A stretch of 64,000 nucleotides of DNA from Pyrocephalus nanus (taxonomy: Eukaryota > Chordata > Aves > Passeriformes > Tyrannidae): positions 4,094,501-4,158,500 of the forward strand of contig CM076275.1 in assembly GCA_038380795.1 (NCBI GenBank), written 5' to 3'. Shown here piece by piece: positions 38,470 to 50,195 of the stretch. The notes under the pieces are model-generated. The model was given only the letters and a program-made list of their open reading frames with translations. It did not search any database and had not been told where the DNA came from. Both the position numbers and the translations under genes were made by a program. How positions within the stretch are numbered: position 1 is the first letter of the stretch; each line of letters begins with the position of its first letter.

Positions 38470-41400
38470 GGTCTTGTTGAGGTCCTGCCCCCTGGCCTGA
38501 GATCCAGTGGATGCTCCCAGGCACGATGTCCTCCCCATGGCACAGCCACGGCACTGCTATCCCCAAACATAGTCACTGCATTTTGTCTTCCTTTTACCTC
38601 ACAGAGCCACCAAAAATCAGCAAAATATTTGGATTCTTTGCAATTAATTGTGAGCTCTCCTTTCCCCTGATCCATAACTGCTGTTTGCAGGGGCTGGGCT
38701 GGGAGCTCCGAAGCTGAATTTGGGCACAGGGCCATTTCCCAGCTGGTCACAGGGATGAGAGGCCAAAGGCCATGGCACTGACACTGCCTTGGATGGTGCC
38801 AGGAGCTGGGGATGGTGGGATGCCTTGGCTCTGATGGAAGCTGGGGGGACAACAAGGCTTTTTCCTTAGGGTTTGATGCAAGTTCTTCAGATTGGATGGA
38901 GTCAAGGATGGTGTTCAATTCACCTGCCTGGTCCTGGTTCTGCCCAGGCCAGGGCTGAGGCTTCCAGCAGCACTTGGAGGATGCTGTGCCTGCCCACAGC
39001 CCCCTCTTCTGGAAACTCATCAGCTGCTGTTTGCAAAACCAACAAAAATATTTGTTATTTATGTGCTACATTGGGTTGTGAGCTCTGCTGGGGGAGAGGG
39101 CACGAGAAAGGGGTTAAACTCAAGCACAGCTATCTCTCTCTCTGGCTTTTGCTCACACGTTTTGGAAAGCCATCCTTCCTCAAAATTCCAGGTGAGAAAA
39201 CTCTTTCTTCAAAACACAGGTGGGAAGGAGACGCTTCACTCAGGACACTGAGGAGCCCAGAAGTGAAAGGTAAAAAAAAAAAAACCCACCACTAAAAACT
39301 CAATTAAAAAAAAATCCAAGAATTTTCCACCTGCCAGTCATTTCCCCTGGATTGCAAATGTTTCCTCTAATTAAGAGTACTCTGCTCTGTGAGTGTCTAC
39401 TAATGATGAGCTCCAGGCAAAAGACCCAGAGCAGGGAGCTCTCCATTGATCCCGGTATTGATTTTTTTATCTTTTTCCCTGTTGTTATTGTACATGCAAA
39501 TGGCTGGTAATGACTCAACGTTAGGACCACTCTCTTCAAGTGACATTTAGGAGCAAGTGATTGAGTCAGAGGGTCTGACATGGCTTCTGTCCCTCTCTGT
39601 GCCCCGTGCTTGGCAGGAGTGACCCTGCAGTGCTGGCTGTCCCTCAGACCCCTCCTCTCCGGCAGCATCAGAGAGCTCCTGTCAACACAAACCAGAAGAA
39701 TAAAATAACCAGAAGCATCAAATACGTTTTGTCAGAATCTGGTTAAAAAAAGAGCCCTGTAAGAAATGCTGGGTCAGGGTGCTGTGGGAAGGCAGGACAC
39801 CTGCAATCCCTGGTGCTCTTCCATCCCACGCAGCTCTGGACAGTTCAGCTGGAAAGGCAAAGATGACAGATTTTCTTGGGAAATTCCTGACATTTTCTCC
39901 CTCTGGATGGGCCAGAAGTTATCATGAGAGCAGTCTTTCCTCTGTTGTTTTGGTATTTCTTTTTTGGGAGCCTCCTCGTCACAGGCAGAGCCAAGTTTTC
40001 CCTGTGGCATCCATCGCCCACAGCTCAGCTGGTCACGAGGGATGGCACAAAACCCACTTAGATCCTTGGATTCCCACTCAAGCAAGTAAATACTTGTTAA
40101 ATAGCACGGGGTCATTTGGGTTTTGGTGGTTTCTTTTCCAAAATTTTGTAATGTTTTACAGATTGACTCCTTCAGCTGGGAGATGGTTTATTCTTGCCCT
40201 GAAGAGCAGCCTGGCTCAGCAGGGGTTAGGAGCTCTCAACTCAGGAACAGTCCCTGCCAGAATGAGCTGCCCCATCTCGAGGTACCCCAGCACAGCAGTT
40301 ATTGGAACAGATAGAAGAGCAACTTGTAGCTGGAGGAAATGTTGGGAGTGGGGTCAGACCTTGGCTTTGTTCCATCTCCACCACCCTAAGGAAAGGCCCA
40401 GAGAATGAAACAGTGGAGCTGTTTGACCTCCTGACAGAGTCTGTCCAGGTCCCACAGCCTCAGCTCTTCTTGAGGCTGCTGCCCTGCAACAGAGCTGGAC
40501 ACTCAGCCAAAATGAAGCCACCCCATCCCTGCCCAGGAGGGTTTGCAAAGAGCCATGAGACTCCTGAGCAAAGGTGTCAAGGAGGTCGGTGACACAAAAA
40601 GAAGGTCATCATCATCACTGGAGAGGCAACCCCTGGCACCCAAACCAGAGAGGAAAGAAAGCAATAGGCAGGAAGCAGGAGCCCTTTGGAGCTGTGCAGG
40701 TCCCTGGGGGAAAGCTCACTTCTCCCAGCTGTCTTTAGGGAATGCAGAGCTGTAAATGCAGAATGCACATCACATTAGTCTGATGACTCTCCGAGATGTC
40801 TAGACTGCTGCTGGAGCTGATAGGAAGCTGGCAACATCTGAGCTCTTTGAGCTTTACTTGCCTTTTTTTTTTTTTTCCTTTCTTCTTCTTCATTTTTTTT
40901 TTTTAAACTGGTAATAAGATTCTTTTCATATTATGCACTGCTGGAAAGTCCCGTTTGCACGCAGACAGCTGCTGTGTTTATAGACACCATCCAAAATGCA
41001 GCTAAACACGACAGCTCGCTTCAAGCCGAGCAGCAGGCATTTGTTAAAGTGATCATTTCCAGAGGGAATGCAGGAGCTCTCGGCATTTTCGCTGTTTTAA
41101 AGTCAAAGCCTCGTCCTTATGCAAAGACAGAAGTCCCGCATGGAAACCTGCCTTGGGAAGGACCTGAAAGGAAAATAAAATCCTTAAAAACGAAAAGACA
41201 AGGCTGAAAACCAGCAGCTCTCACTAATGGTAACCAGAAATACAGATGCTGAACCAAACAGGCTGTTCCCTGTGAGGGTTTGAGGGTCATTTTGAGAGCA
41301 AAAGAAAGCCTTGAGCTTGCCTTCAGTGCTGAACAAACCCAGCACTTGAAATCCTTCCTTGCAGATCTGCAGAGCTAAAATAAAACCAAAGCAGGGAGTT

Positions 41401-43329
41401 GCATCCAAACTGCCTCCATTTAAATCTGAGACAGGCAGTTTGGGAGGGTTCCTTCCAATCAGCTTTATAACACAACAGGTGTTATTGTACAGAAGAAAAC
41501 AAAGGATGAGAGAGTAAATTTGAACACAGGTTTCCAACGAAACACCATTTCCCCCAGATGGAAAGCCGACATTAAAGCAAACAGGTAAATTATGGTTAAG
41601 ATACAAAATACAGCTGGGGAGGGAAAAAATCAGCTTAGATTAAAGGTGTTTGCATGTATTTGGAGAGGATGCTTTTGTTGCAGAGCGGTGCAGACGCTGC
41701 CCAGGCTGAATCCCCGGGTTTCCCCTCCTCAAACCAGCAGGGAACGGGGAGAGGAGCAGGGAGCAGCTCCCAAGCTCTGTCCTCGGAGCTTTCCCCCATG
41801 GAATGGGGCTGTGTCACCCCGCGAGGGCAATGGGGTGCCCGCTCTGCGGCTGCACAGCTTTCCACCTGAAATAAGCGCATCCCAACCACACGTTCCCTCG
41901 GATATAGCAAAGTACACAGTGCCCCCTCCTGTCAGGCGTTTTTTAAAGATTCCCCCTCACCAGCCTTTCTGCCCCTTTTTTAAGTGATGTCAATTATTTT
42001 ACAGCTTGGGTTTTTCTGTAAAATGTTGGTCACAAAGGGCCAGAGAGCTTGGAAAAAAAAAAATTTAAAAAATGGTGGGATTTTTCCTCTCCAGGCTTTT
42101 AGGCTCCTGCAGCTCCGGACCCAGCAGCCCCAAACCCAGACCCAACCGTGACATCTAGCGGGTAAGCGGCTGAGTACAGCTGGGGAGAAAGAAAAAAGGT
42201 CTTTTTTTCCCCTTCCCACTCATCCCTGCACTCCGGCAAGAACAGCCCTGAACTCCTGACAGCTCCGGGAAAGGGGAGGGCTCCGGAGCCCCCAGCCAGC
42301 CCCAGCCCCAGCCCCGCCGGGTCATAACCTGGATCTGGGGGAAAGGAGGGCGATGCCACGTTCAGCTCCAGCCCGTGACAAGAGAAGCTGAAAACGCTGA
42401 TGGCTCTTCGCTGGGGTCACAGGAAGGAGACTCCATCTCTGATTTTCAAGCAGCTTCCAGCTGCCCAAAGGCAAGAGCCCTGGCTTTCTGTGATGCTGTC
42501 TGGTTGCAGACCTCTGTATTTAAGCACAAAAGCATTAAGTTATGCAGACAGGCAATATCCAATACTCCTGACAAACCCCAAAGCCTGAAAAGCTCAGCTC
42601 CTTATGGAGCACCTCTTCCTCCTCTGCTGGAATGTGGCAGCACCTCTGTGCAAGAACATGAATCATAAAAAGGCAAACTAAGATTAAAAATGTAATCAGC
42701 CTTCAAAATCAAGTTACAAAGTTTGTTTTTTACTTTGTTTCTATTTCTTTTTTTTTTCCCCCAAGATTGTGACTGATGCCAAAAGTCCAACAGAGCTCAG
42801 ACTCAGAACGCTGACAAGTATCTGGATCCAGAGCCTGTCCCAGCCAAGGCTGATCCATCCTGGGCCTCTTTCTGAAGGTGCACAGAGAACATTTTCTTTG
42901 TTTCTCTTGATTCACCATGTTTAGCACAGTAAATACGCCATTCAGAATTAAAAAGCCCAAGTGGATTAAAAAAAAAAAAAAAAGCACAGGAAACTGATAT
43001 TATTTTTAATTCAACTGCTACAAATGTAAGGACCCAACCTAGCTCCAAAATAGCTATTAATACATCAAGGGGCTCATTGAGAGCAGGAGGACTCAGGAGC
43101 ACAGTGCTGGTTTTCAGGTGTTGCCAAGCCCAACCATTCCAGGTACACCTGCACTTGGAGCAGCACTTGGCTGCCTGCACACACCACACACAGCTGAGCT
43201 GAGCCCAGCATGAGGAGGTGCTCTGCAAGCTGCTTGCAGATCACTCTGGTTTCCCCTTTGCTGGCAGCTGAGCTCATCTCTAGCCCCAGTCTGAGGATGA
43301 GAAAGTGCTGATTAATCCAGCAACAGTCC

Positions 43330-43612
43330 AGTTGTGTAGTGGAGAGGGACTTAGAAAAGGGTGTGTAGTGACAGGACAAGGGGGAATGGCTTCAAACTGA
43401 CAGAGAGCAGGTAGATATTAGGAAGAAATTCTTCCCTGTGAGGGTGGTGAGGCCCTGGCAAAGGTTGCCAAGAGAAGCTGGAAGTGTTCAAGGCCAGGTT
43501 GGACAGGGCTTGGAACAACCTGGTCTACTGGAAGATGTCCCTGCCCATGACAAGGGTTGGAACAAGATAATCCTCAAAGTCCCTTCCAATCCCAACCACT
43601 CTTTGACCCTCC
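43330..43612 (+). mobile_element. CR1 LINE 3' region, sense
   Basis: From about 43330 the text follows the CR1 sense strand: GAATGGCTTCAAACTGACAG, then ATATTAGGAAGAAATTCTTC, AAGTGTTCAAGGCCAGGTTG and TGGTCTACTGGAAGATGTCC, ending CCCTTCCAATCCCAACCACT. Its 5' limit is unclear; 43060-43330 may be older CR1 or unique DNA. Open frames across this block (for example 43438-43662) are frames of the repeat, not genes. Confidence 0.9.
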
Positions 43613-46600
43613 ATCGTGAGTTTTTGTGTGAAGGAAGTTGTGAGATTTTAGTTAGACAGTAACCTCAACCTCAGACACGCACGTTCCCGGGGCTGATCCA
43701 CATCCCTTTTGGAACAGTCACATCTCATCTGTCCCCAGAGCAAATGACACCCTCCAAGAGGGTGGGTAGGGCACTCTGGTCTCTATTCTGGAGCTCAGAG
43801 GCGATGCAGGGGAACAGGCAGCTGGCACAGGACCAGAACTGAGGGAGGCCGAGTCCCACAGCTCGCCTGGAGGAACTATTTCAAGCATGTTAAATTTTAA
43901 CCACACATGGCAGCATCTCTGCGCTCCAGGGAGAGGTCATCCCAGAGAATCACAAGCTCCATCCCAAGTCAGTCCAAAATAAGAAACAATTTTTCAAAAC
44001 ATCCGAGCTCTCTGCAAGCTGAGAGTCTGGAACAGAGCTCTTCCTCTGCCTCAGGGCAAAAAAACCACACAGCTCTTTTCATCGCTGACCTTTACATTGT
44101 CAGGAAAGTAATATAAGCAATCTTCCCAGAGAAGCCATAGGGAAGGTGAAAGGAGACCATGGCATATGAATAAATGTAAATCCAGAGGGGTGTGGGGGAG
44201 GAAATCAACACTGTATGGTGCTGTGCATCAGCGAGATTGTAATTAGGAGAGGAAGCACAGAGATGGGACTCCAGCTGTGATACCCTGTTGATGTGCTCTG
44301 ATGGACTCTGAGTTCCTAACCTGGAGCTTGGCAGCCACTCTGTAAAAGAGGCACAGGAATAAGAGCTGCTTCTTCCCAAGTCCCAGCCCCACGTGCTGAA
44401 AACCTGCTGCCTCCAAAGGGCCTCCCTGCATGAACCACTTGAACCAGTTCCAGCAGTACATGGGCTTGGGGACCATGACCAGAGGTGAAATTCCTTAAGC
44501 ACAGCTCTCCCAATGTTCAATATCCCAATATTCCCTAATTTCACCCACATCATGTTGTTATAGAAATACAACTTCAAAGGGGGCTGGGACTCCTCCCACT
44601 CCCTCTACTCTCAAATGGGGACCTTTTGACTGTCCTGCTCCTCCATCCTGGCTCAGCAGAGACGACAGAGCAGCTCCCCATCAGCCTCCTGATGGCAGCA
44701 CTGCTGGGATCACTCCCTCTCCAGGATGTGCCCGTGGAAATCAGGTTTGTGCAAGAGCAGCTGCCAGTCAGCACAGCTGTGCTTTCCTTTGGGGTGGGGA
44801 GAAAACAGATTAATCAATGAAACTGAATCCGTTTCATTGGAAACTACAGCCATCTGTCAGCTTATTAATAGTCACAGGACTCCTGTAAAGCACAGTAATA
44901 CTCTGGGAAGATCTTTTCCTGGAGGAAAAGTTTAGGTTGCAGCAACTGCAGGATTGGGTGGGGAGTGGGGGTTGATGGTGGAACTTTACTTCTGTAAAAT
45001 CAAACTAGTGGATCTCTCTCTACCTTCCTCCAGTACAAAACCTCCCCTCTCAAACAGCTAAAGCCTTATTTTGCTTTTACATACTTCTCACCCCAGGCCT
45101 TCTTAAGATTCCCAAAACATTCACATGCCTGCTCATTTCTGACTGATGGAAGCACACATTAAGATGGAAAAGTGTCTCAATAACCTCCCAGACCCAATTT
45201 CTGCAGGGAACACATCCCAGCTTTGTCTGGTGGGCAGAGGGAAACTAAAGAGACTTTCACAGAGAGGCCTTTAAAACACTTCTAGAAACACAGCAGCACT
45301 TAAATCAGCTCATTTTCACTTCTTGTATCATGAGACTGAACAGGTGGGGGTCGGGGAGAGGAAACAACTTCCCAGATTATTTTAAACCATCTCCATTATT
45401 TTTGAGATACACATTTAAACTGCAAGGGTTGCTCTTCCCTTAGTTGCCAATCGAGTTATTTTTGTGCCGCCCTTGCTTCTCTCGTGAGAACAGGCAGCTA
45501 AAATAAACACTGTCTCTATTCACATCAAAGAATGTCTTTCCAAGAGGAACTGGAATATCGCTGATGTGGCCCATTTTTCCTTAACCTCCAGCTTCTTGAC
45601 CTTGGAGCATCGTGAGCAGAGGGGTCGGCCCCTCTCGCTCCGAAGCCGACGCAGAGGATGCTCCAGGGATGAGCAGCACAACGAGCCATTTTACATCCAT
45701 GCAATTTTTTTTCTCGTGCCTGACCAGCAGGATACAGCACAGCCAAAACGAGTTACATGTCTCTCTCCTCATGCACGTGAAAGGGGGATGCAAGGAGCCT
45801 TGTCCTTGCAGCACAGCGGGCTCTGCACAGGCCTGGGACTGGGACAGTGCTCTGGAATTCACCTCCCAGCTCAGGAATGAAACCAGTTAAGGGTGGGCAG
45901 CTCTCAAACAGGCTCCCTGCAGATGTCAGACAAATTACAGCAACGAGGGTGGGGGTAGGAAAGCAGTAGTAGCTCCTGGAGGCGAGAATAAACCAGCCAT
46001 GGTGACAATGGGACTGGGCAGCAGACGGGCGCAGCAGTTCAGGACCTCAGCCTGCTGTGCACAAAAAGCAAAGCTGGAGCCTGAAACAAGATCCCAGCTC
46101 CAGCAAAATGGACCATTTCCAAGTATTTGAAAAGCTCCAAACAGCTGTGGGGAGGAAGAAAACTCTCAGAGCAAGGCAGACACACAGACAAGGTCTCCTC
46201 TGGAGCAGAAGGGGCACCGAGCAGGTGCCAGCGCTGGAGGGCCGGGGTGGGGTGGGCTGGGCAGCTCCACAGGCTCCTGCTGCTGAGCCATGTCTGAGGA
46301 AAACACTCCTTCAGGATACTTGACAAGACTTGCCAGCCCAGAAGGCTGCCAAGGAACCAACGCAGCTGTAAGTCCAGTTCTGCATGATCAGGAAATCCCA
46401 GGACACATCCCAGGGGATGGCAGGGACAGCTGTGGGAATTGTCAGCAAAGCCACCCTCCCCACGGCACCACCCGGCAGGTCTGAGGGTGCTGATGGCCAG
46501 GCAGAAGGCTGAGTACGAATCTAAAATTGCAAGGTAAAGGATTTTAAGGGCTGGGAGGCTTCAGGGAAGGGATCCCTTCCTGCTGAATGCAACCCCTCCA

Positions 46601-47642
46601 AGTACAGGCTCTATGGATAATGTTGCAGTCAGTGCCTCCACGGATCACTGGGAATGGCACCAGGATCCAGCATTACAGGATTAGGTAGTCAATTATTCAG
46701 AGTTATCCTAATTCTTTTCATGTGAGGTGCTTGAGGAACTCCAGAGCATCCATAGGATTTTTTTGCAGGGCTGTGCAGAGCTCTTGAAAAGCCTCTGGTC
46801 TATTGTGTATTTTCTCTTTTTGCCTTAATCCAATATCAAGCATTTCTCCAGGGAATAATGTGCAGGCTGCTCAGCAGCATTAGCAGTAAGTCATTATTCT
46901 TTACAAATTGCAACCCATGAATTTTAACAACTCTGAAGAAAGTGTTCATAAGTATTTTCCCAATTTCTAAGATTAGAAACTGAATAGAGATTTAGCCATA
47001 ACTTGTTATCAAAGCCAAAAGGCAGCAAGATTTCCAGGCTCCACTTTCCAAACAGTGCTGCTTTGTTATTGTGTCGTTAAAAGGAATGAACGTTTTAAAT
47101 ATAATATTGTTAATTAGTTATAAGTTACAAGTATGTCACGTGAATTGACATAAACCAGAAAATGCCTCAAAGTGCAGCATTTCAACAGATGGCAGGTGGG
47201 TAATGTCAAATTACAGTTTGCCTTGTGCAAAGAAAAATCCATTTCATCTTTAATTTCTTGAAGTATTCATCAATTTTTTTCTTAGTAAAGGAGCTGTTCC
47301 TAGGATTTTAGTATTTTTCTTTTTTTTTTTTTTTAAGCTATTTGCTGTATTCTACTTCTATTTTGCTTTGCAGTTCAAGGGAACTGCAATATAAGCAAAA
47401 TCCTGTTTCTCCTAAAATATGTTGCACTGCCATTCATTGTTAGACTACTGTAGTATTCTACTACAAAAAGAAAACCCTAAAAAAAAAAAAAAAAACCCCC
47501 AAACTGACTCCTTTGGCCATGTGGTTATTTCTATTTACTGTAAATTAGGATAACTAAAAATTGCAGCTTCTAATGTATAAAACCATAAATTTGGAACATA
47601 TGTTCAAAAAGGCTAACTTTAAAAAAAGACTGGAGCTTTTCT
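43613..47642. other. Presumed last intron of the ARHGAP-like gene; no exon found
   Basis: This lies just upstream of the coiled-coil exon on the same strand. I looked for the large penultimate exon expected from ARHGAP22/24, whose end should read like a coil running into the Ser-Leu-Glu-Gln start. I did not find it. Open frames at 45566-45890 and 46290-46484 lack family resemblance. 46840-47480 is AT-rich and quiet. Confidence 0.5.
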
Positions 47643-47643
47643 A

Positions 47644-47675
<32 letters not shown>
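47643..47675. repeat. A25-G8 compound homopolymer upstream of the ARHGAP-like exon
   Basis: 25 A followed directly by 8 G. The tract ends about 38 bases before the acceptor AG of the coiled-coil exon, in the zone where the branch point and polypyrimidine tract should lie. The remaining 38 bases still hold a usable pyrimidine-rich stretch. Confidence 0.9.
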
Positions 47676-47714
47676 AAATAATCTCGTGCTTCACAATATC
47701 TGTGTTTCCACCAG

Positions 47715-47922
47715 CCTGGAGCAGCAGAGCAGAGCCCTGCAGTTGGAGATCCGGGGGATGCGCTGGAAACTGGGACAGCAGCGTAAATGGTACAGGCTGG
47801 TGGAGGTGAAGATGAGAAACGCAGAGAGGGCAAAGGAAGACGCAGAGAGAAGAAACGAAATGCTCCAAAAGGAAATGGAAGAGTTCTTTGAGACCTCTGG
47901 GGAAATGAACAGGTGGAGGTAA
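47715..47922 (+). CDS. C-terminal coiled-coil exon of an ARHGAP22/ARHGAP24-type RhoGAP (partial gene)
   Basis: An acceptor (TGTGTTTCCACCAG, AG at 47713-47714) precedes an open frame of 68 codons that ends in TAA at 47920-47922. The first base completes a split codon, most simply Ser. The frame starts LEQQSRALQLEIRGMRWKL, has the core KMRNAERAKEDAERRN followed by EMLQKEMEEFF, and ends ETSGEMNRWR. It is highly charged with heptad-like spacing, so a coiled coil is expected. The core matches, without gaps, the C-terminal coil of ARHGAP24 (FilGAP) and slightly less well ARHGAP22. These GAPs inactivate Rac/Cdc42-type GTPases, and the coil mediates self-association. The PH and RhoGAP exons were not found in the 47 kb upstream. 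The end is shorter than in ARHGAP24, and the stop overlaps a donor-like GAG|GTAAAC at 47919, so a further exon is possible. An ATTAAA at 48743-48748 could be its poly(A) signal. The gene is convergent with MAPK9. Confidence 0.82.
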
Positions 47923-50169
47923 ACAGGAGCGTGTCAGCTCTAACTGCAGCTGTGCAAGTGAGAAAGGCCTCACCGCGGGTTCAGAGGTGAAATATGAAAC
48001 CCAACGGGAAAACCTCGGCTGTCAATGATGCAACGAAGGGATCCCTGAACTCCAGGGCTTTCTCTTACCATTGGAAAAATCTTTCAGATACTTTGCAGTA
48101 CCCCCTCCCAAGCCAGCTTGTGCAGTGCCCTGGGGTTTTTTTGGGTCGCCCCGAGTGATGCTCGAAATGCCTGAGTGGTTTTAATGCGGGGATGTCAGCC
48201 TTGCTGGAGTGTTTTTTTTACCAGCCAGCCCAGAGGTGCCAGTTATTGCATGGGCTTCAAAAGGGTGCTGAGCTCTCACCTGCACCCAAATCAGCTGTTT
48301 CAGTTAGAGAAGCAATGAGACACACACTGCATCTCCTTACAGCACTCTGTGCCTGGGACTCAGAGCTCCTGTTGCTCTCACTGAAGGGATATTCAGCCAT
48401 GGAGAGGGAGGAGATCCCTCACAAAGCCATTCGCTCCTCTGGATTACAATTTCCCTCCCTACAGCACTCACATAAGAACACATTAGTCTTAAGACAGTCA
48501 CTGGTAGGGGTCCCTCCCTCCTGAGCCACCTCTCTCCACACAAGAAATGTGTTAATTATCTTGGTACAGCATTAATGACATTTATGCAGCTAAATATCAA
48601 CAAAATAACCATTTTTCTTTTAACCTACTGCAGAATTTTTACGTGAACAAAAGAGCAGCTGTTACTTAAAACTCAAGTACCAACATAAAATTACACTTCG
48701 TATGATAAAAACACGTGGTTCATTATTTGCTCTTCCAGCAAGATTAAATGCAGGAGTGGCCACCTACCTGAGAGCTCGGTGTCTCACTAAAGCAGCTGAT
48801 GGTGTGTAAGCAGAAGTCACACAGATGTTTCCCTTCTTCCCCAGAGAAGAGCAGGCAGCTTGTTTTGAGATCAAATATGAATGAATCAAAAAATCAGTCT
48901 CACCCCACAAGGCCCACCGAGTGACAGCCCTGCTCTATTCCAAGCCCCAGGCAGTGTAACAGGCTCTTCATTCCCCAGTGCCCCCCGAGCCAACCCCTTC
49001 CATGCACTCACACAACTGCATCACACAGCCTGTTTCTTTGCTACCTTACCTGCTCACCAAGCCAGCACAGGTTTTCCATCAGAATTCCATGCACTTGCAT
49101 TCTTCTTGTTTCTTTTTCCCACCTTTTTTTTTTTTTTTTGAGACCTCATCGCTATGAAAAAAAAATCAATTTCTGAAGTCCCACATTCCTCAGAAAATAT
49201 TTAGATCTTGTTTAATCCCATCACTCCCTCCTTACCTTTCTAAAACTGCCCTGCCAGCTTCAAGAACTTGCAGGAAATATAAAGGAAAGGTAGGGCATAA
49301 GCGAGGAATGTTTCTGGGTAATGCTTTGTAAAGCACTTTGTAAAACCCATCATCATCCTGCTTAATTCCTTTATTGCTGTTGTTCTGTATTTAACGGATT
49401 AGATCTTCTGTAGCTGAAGAAGCACCTGGAAAACATCCTATCATCCAGTACAGGGATGCTTTGGGATCTACTGGGCATCCTTGCTTTATCCAGGGACTCT
49501 CTTGCAAAGCCTGGTAGAGAAGAGGCAAAAATTCCAAGTTCTCTGTGCAAGAAAAAGCAACGTTGCTGTTAAAAATTATTTCAGTCCCAGCTAAAGCTTT
49601 CACAACACCAAAGGCTGGCTGAGAGCCCCAGTCCTGGCTCCAGGAAGGCAGCTGTTAATCCCTCCTTTAATATCAGAAACCCTCCAGTAAAAGCCATTAG
49701 ATCAAAGCAGCAGTTGAGTTTTACCTCCCCTCCCCTGGAATTAGGGCAGAGAGCTCTGTGAGGTGCCTGGAAACCTCAGGGTTGTCTTTGCAAAAATATT
49801 TATCCCCAAAATAAGCACAATAGAACTATTTTTTTCCAAGCCCCTGCCATTTAAACAACAACAAAAAAAACCTCCAATCAAGTTTCAAAGCACACTTGGC
49901 AGTAAAACCAATTGTTAATGTGTCCAAATGTTCCAGCTGATCAGGAAAAAGCTGCTCCAACCTATCTCTTAAAGCTTTTCTTCATTCATTTTTCAGGCCA
50001 ACATTTATTTTTTGGTTAACTGGAAGCTGAAGTGGTAACTGAAACGTCATGTTTTGAAAGGGCTGATCTATACATCTACCATGCATCATTTTGTTTACAG
50101 GAAACATTCTACAACACAGGAAGAATCAAGAAAAAGAAAACATTGCAACAGTAAATAAGACAGACTGCT
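47923..50169. other. Inter-gene space between convergent genes; probable 3'UTR of the ARHGAP-like gene at its left end
   Basis: No coding exon is visible. An ATTAAA at 48743-48748 could end the plus-strand gene. A T-run is at 49124-49139. The MAPK9 transcript may reach the right end of this stretch. Confidence 0.5.
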
Positions 50170-50189
50170 CAAATTTTTAGGTATACATA

Positions 50190-50195
50190 TTTATT
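50190..50195 (-). terminator. Candidate distal MAPK9 poly(A) signal AATAAA
   Basis: The minus strand reads GACAAATAAATATGTATACC. Starting about 25-45 nt further downstream on that strand is a U/GU-rich stretch (GTCTGTCTTATTTACTGTTG, then a TTTTCTTTTTC run), the usual layout of a vertebrate cleavage site. Four other AATAAA words lie nearer the stop codon, so this is only one of several candidates. Confidence 0.35.

Larger units (their letters stand above)
33438..43329. other. Non-coding; one AT-rich conserved-like block and one GC-rich block
   Basis: 36115-36480 is a repeat-free AT-rich block that resembles a conserved non-coding element. 41680-42330 is the most GC- and CpG-rich part of the window and contains CAGCCC-type short repeats. 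Two long frames (38364-39020 minus, 209 codons at 39779-40408 plus) were examined and not accepted as genes. Confidence 0.55.

Noticed and set aside
38364..39020. 218-codon open frame on the minus strand
   Set aside because: It depends on a poly-Phe run made by the A22 tract at 38448-38469. The rest has no family resemblance.
39779..40408. 209-codon open frame on the plus strand, and overlapping frames up to 40755
   Set aside because: I tested it as the missing large exon of the ARHGAP-like gene. There is no RhoGAP-family motif and the frames shift several times. It may be an old repeat.
43074..43662. Open frames on both strands
   Set aside because: The right half of the block (about 43330-43612) is CR1 sequence and explains the frames there; the left part has no recognisable protein.
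45566..45890. Overlapping plus-strand frames of 104 and 92 codons
   Set aside because: Two different frames are open at once and neither shows a known motif; GC-rich chance openness.
46290..46484. 64-codon plus-strand frame just upstream of the coil exon
   Set aside because: Right strand and place for the penultimate exon, but it begins after an in-frame stop, ends at TGA without a good donor and shows no coil.
1..47000. RASGEF1C coding exons on the minus strand
   Set aside because: Expected neighbour by synteny, but no minus-strand frame resembles its conserved RasGEF_N or catalytic regions.
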